From Saprospirales bacterium (GTDB lineage: Bacteria; Bacteroidota; Bacteroidia; Chitinophagales; Saprospiraceae), in NCBI GenBank assembly GCA_024642645.1, contig JAHEAS010000177.1, positions 1 through 7,051 on the forward strand: DNA of 7,051 nt, written 5' to 3'. Below the pieces are notes generated by a model. It was not told where the DNA came from. It worked only from the letters and a program-made list of their open reading frames with translations, and did no database searches. The position numbers were made by a program, and so were the translations under genes. Shown in pieces: positions 6,503 to 7,051 of this stretch (position 1 is its first letter; each line of letters opens with the position of its first letter).

Positions 6503-7051
6503 ATGAACACTAAGACAGATTCTACGAACGCTTCAGAACACCCTTACCGAATCATTGACCCAGGAAGCGTGCCCCGCCATGACTTTCACCAGTTCATCGT
6601 GGGTGCCATCGGCCCTCGGCCCATCGCCTTCGTGAGTACGGTGGACAAGGACGGCCACCCGAACTTGGCCCCCTACAGCTTCTTCAACGCTTTCAGTTCC
6701 AATCCACCCATTTTTGTGTTCAGCTCCAACCGCCGGGGGACGAATAATACTGTAAAGGACACCCTCAACAATGTGCGGGAGGTGCCGGAGGTGGTCATCA
6801 ACGCGGTAAACTTCCCCATCGTGCGGCAGATGTCGGTGGCCAGCGCCCAGTTCGAAAAAGGCGTGAACGAATTTGAAAAAAGCGGCCTGACGCCCGTGTC
6901 TTCCGACCTCGTGCGCCCCTTCCGGGTGAAGGAATCGCCCATCAACATGGAATGCAAGGTGACGGACATCATTACCCTCGGCGACCAAGGCGGCGCCGGA
7001 CACCTTATTATATGTGAAATGCTGCGGATGCACATCCGGGAGGAAGTGCTC
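6503..7051 (+). CDS. Flavin reductase family protein (DIM6/NTAB type, C-terminus missing)
   Basis: This is a cytosolic FMN-binding split-barrel protein of the flavin-reductase-like family. Members bind FMN and often reduce it with NAD(P)H for a partner oxygenase, though many have no assigned role. The 183 residues present run to the window edge without a stop; I recall related proteins of about 200-300 residues, so the C-terminal part is absent. The diagnostic region is VGAIGPRPIAFVSTVDKDG (33-51), then NLAPYSFFNAFSSNPPIFVF (54-73), matching the family pattern PRPIAxVST...NLAPxSFF...PP. Further conserved-looking segments are KDTLNNVREVPEVVINAV (85-102) and SPINMECKVTDI (145-156). The ATG at 6503 overlaps the stop of a possible seven-codon frame (6483-6506), and the leader is A/T-rich without a Shine-Dalgarno site. 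The 25-bp spacing from the symporter, with no terminator or promoter visible, suggests co-transcription. G+C looks higher than in the SusC-like gene. The partner enzyme, if any, is off the right edge. Confidence 0.9.
   Translation, partial: MNTKTDSTNASEHPYRIIDPGSVPRHDFHQFIVGAIGPRPIAFVSTVDKDGHPNLAPYSFFNAFSSNPPIFVFSSNRRGTNNTVKDTLNNVREVPEVVINAVNFPIVRQMSVASAQFEKGVNEFEKSGLTPVSSDLVRPFRVKESPINMECKVTDIITLGDQGGAGHLIICEMLRMHIREEVL

Noticed and set aside
6533..7035. 166-codon minus-strand frame opposite the flavin reductase
   Set aside because: It is antisense to a frame with clear flavin-reductase motifs and is rich in His, Val and Gly as expected from G+C-rich antisense sequence.

Overview
The window reads as chromosomal DNA from a member of the phylum Bacteroidota, perhaps a Saprospiria- or Cytophagia-like environmental lineage. 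The evidence is a SusC/RagA-type TonB-linked outer-membrane protein, a PdxJ with the 'NINK' N-terminus I associate with this phylum, A/T-rich leaders lacking clear Shine-Dalgarno sites, and sequences matching the TAnnTTTG -7 box. Placement below phylum level is a guess.

Layout. Positions 1-2887 (minus) hold a SusC-like gene whose 3' end lies off the left edge. A 160-bp A/T-rich spacer follows, then a complete pdxJ (3048-3761, minus). The 165-bp spacer between pdxJ and the divergent CPBP/CAAX-type membrane protease gene (3927-4850, plus) is mostly a large imperfect inverted repeat made of 7-bp units, followed by two opposed TAnnTTTG-like boxes. The protease is followed by a second inverted repeat with an unrelated sequence but the same design (four 8-bp units per arm). 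It fills nearly the whole gap before a sodium:solute symporter gene (4936-6477, plus). A flavin-reductase-family gene starts 25 bp after the symporter and runs off the right edge (6503-7051, plus).

How the parts relate. The SusC protein would act in TonB-driven nutrient import across the outer membrane, and its SusD-like partner is expected beyond the left edge. PdxJ makes pyridoxine 5'-phosphate for vitamin B6 synthesis. The plus-strand genes (membrane protease, Na+-coupled transporter, flavin reductase) may be co-transcribed, but no shared pathway is evident.

I see no new defence, mobile or RNA system. The least-explained signals are the two inverted repeats at 3766-3886 and 4850-4928, which sit tightly against gene boundaries. 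The second also affects the choice of symporter start: a GTG at 4936 is more credible than a longer frame starting inside the hairpin.
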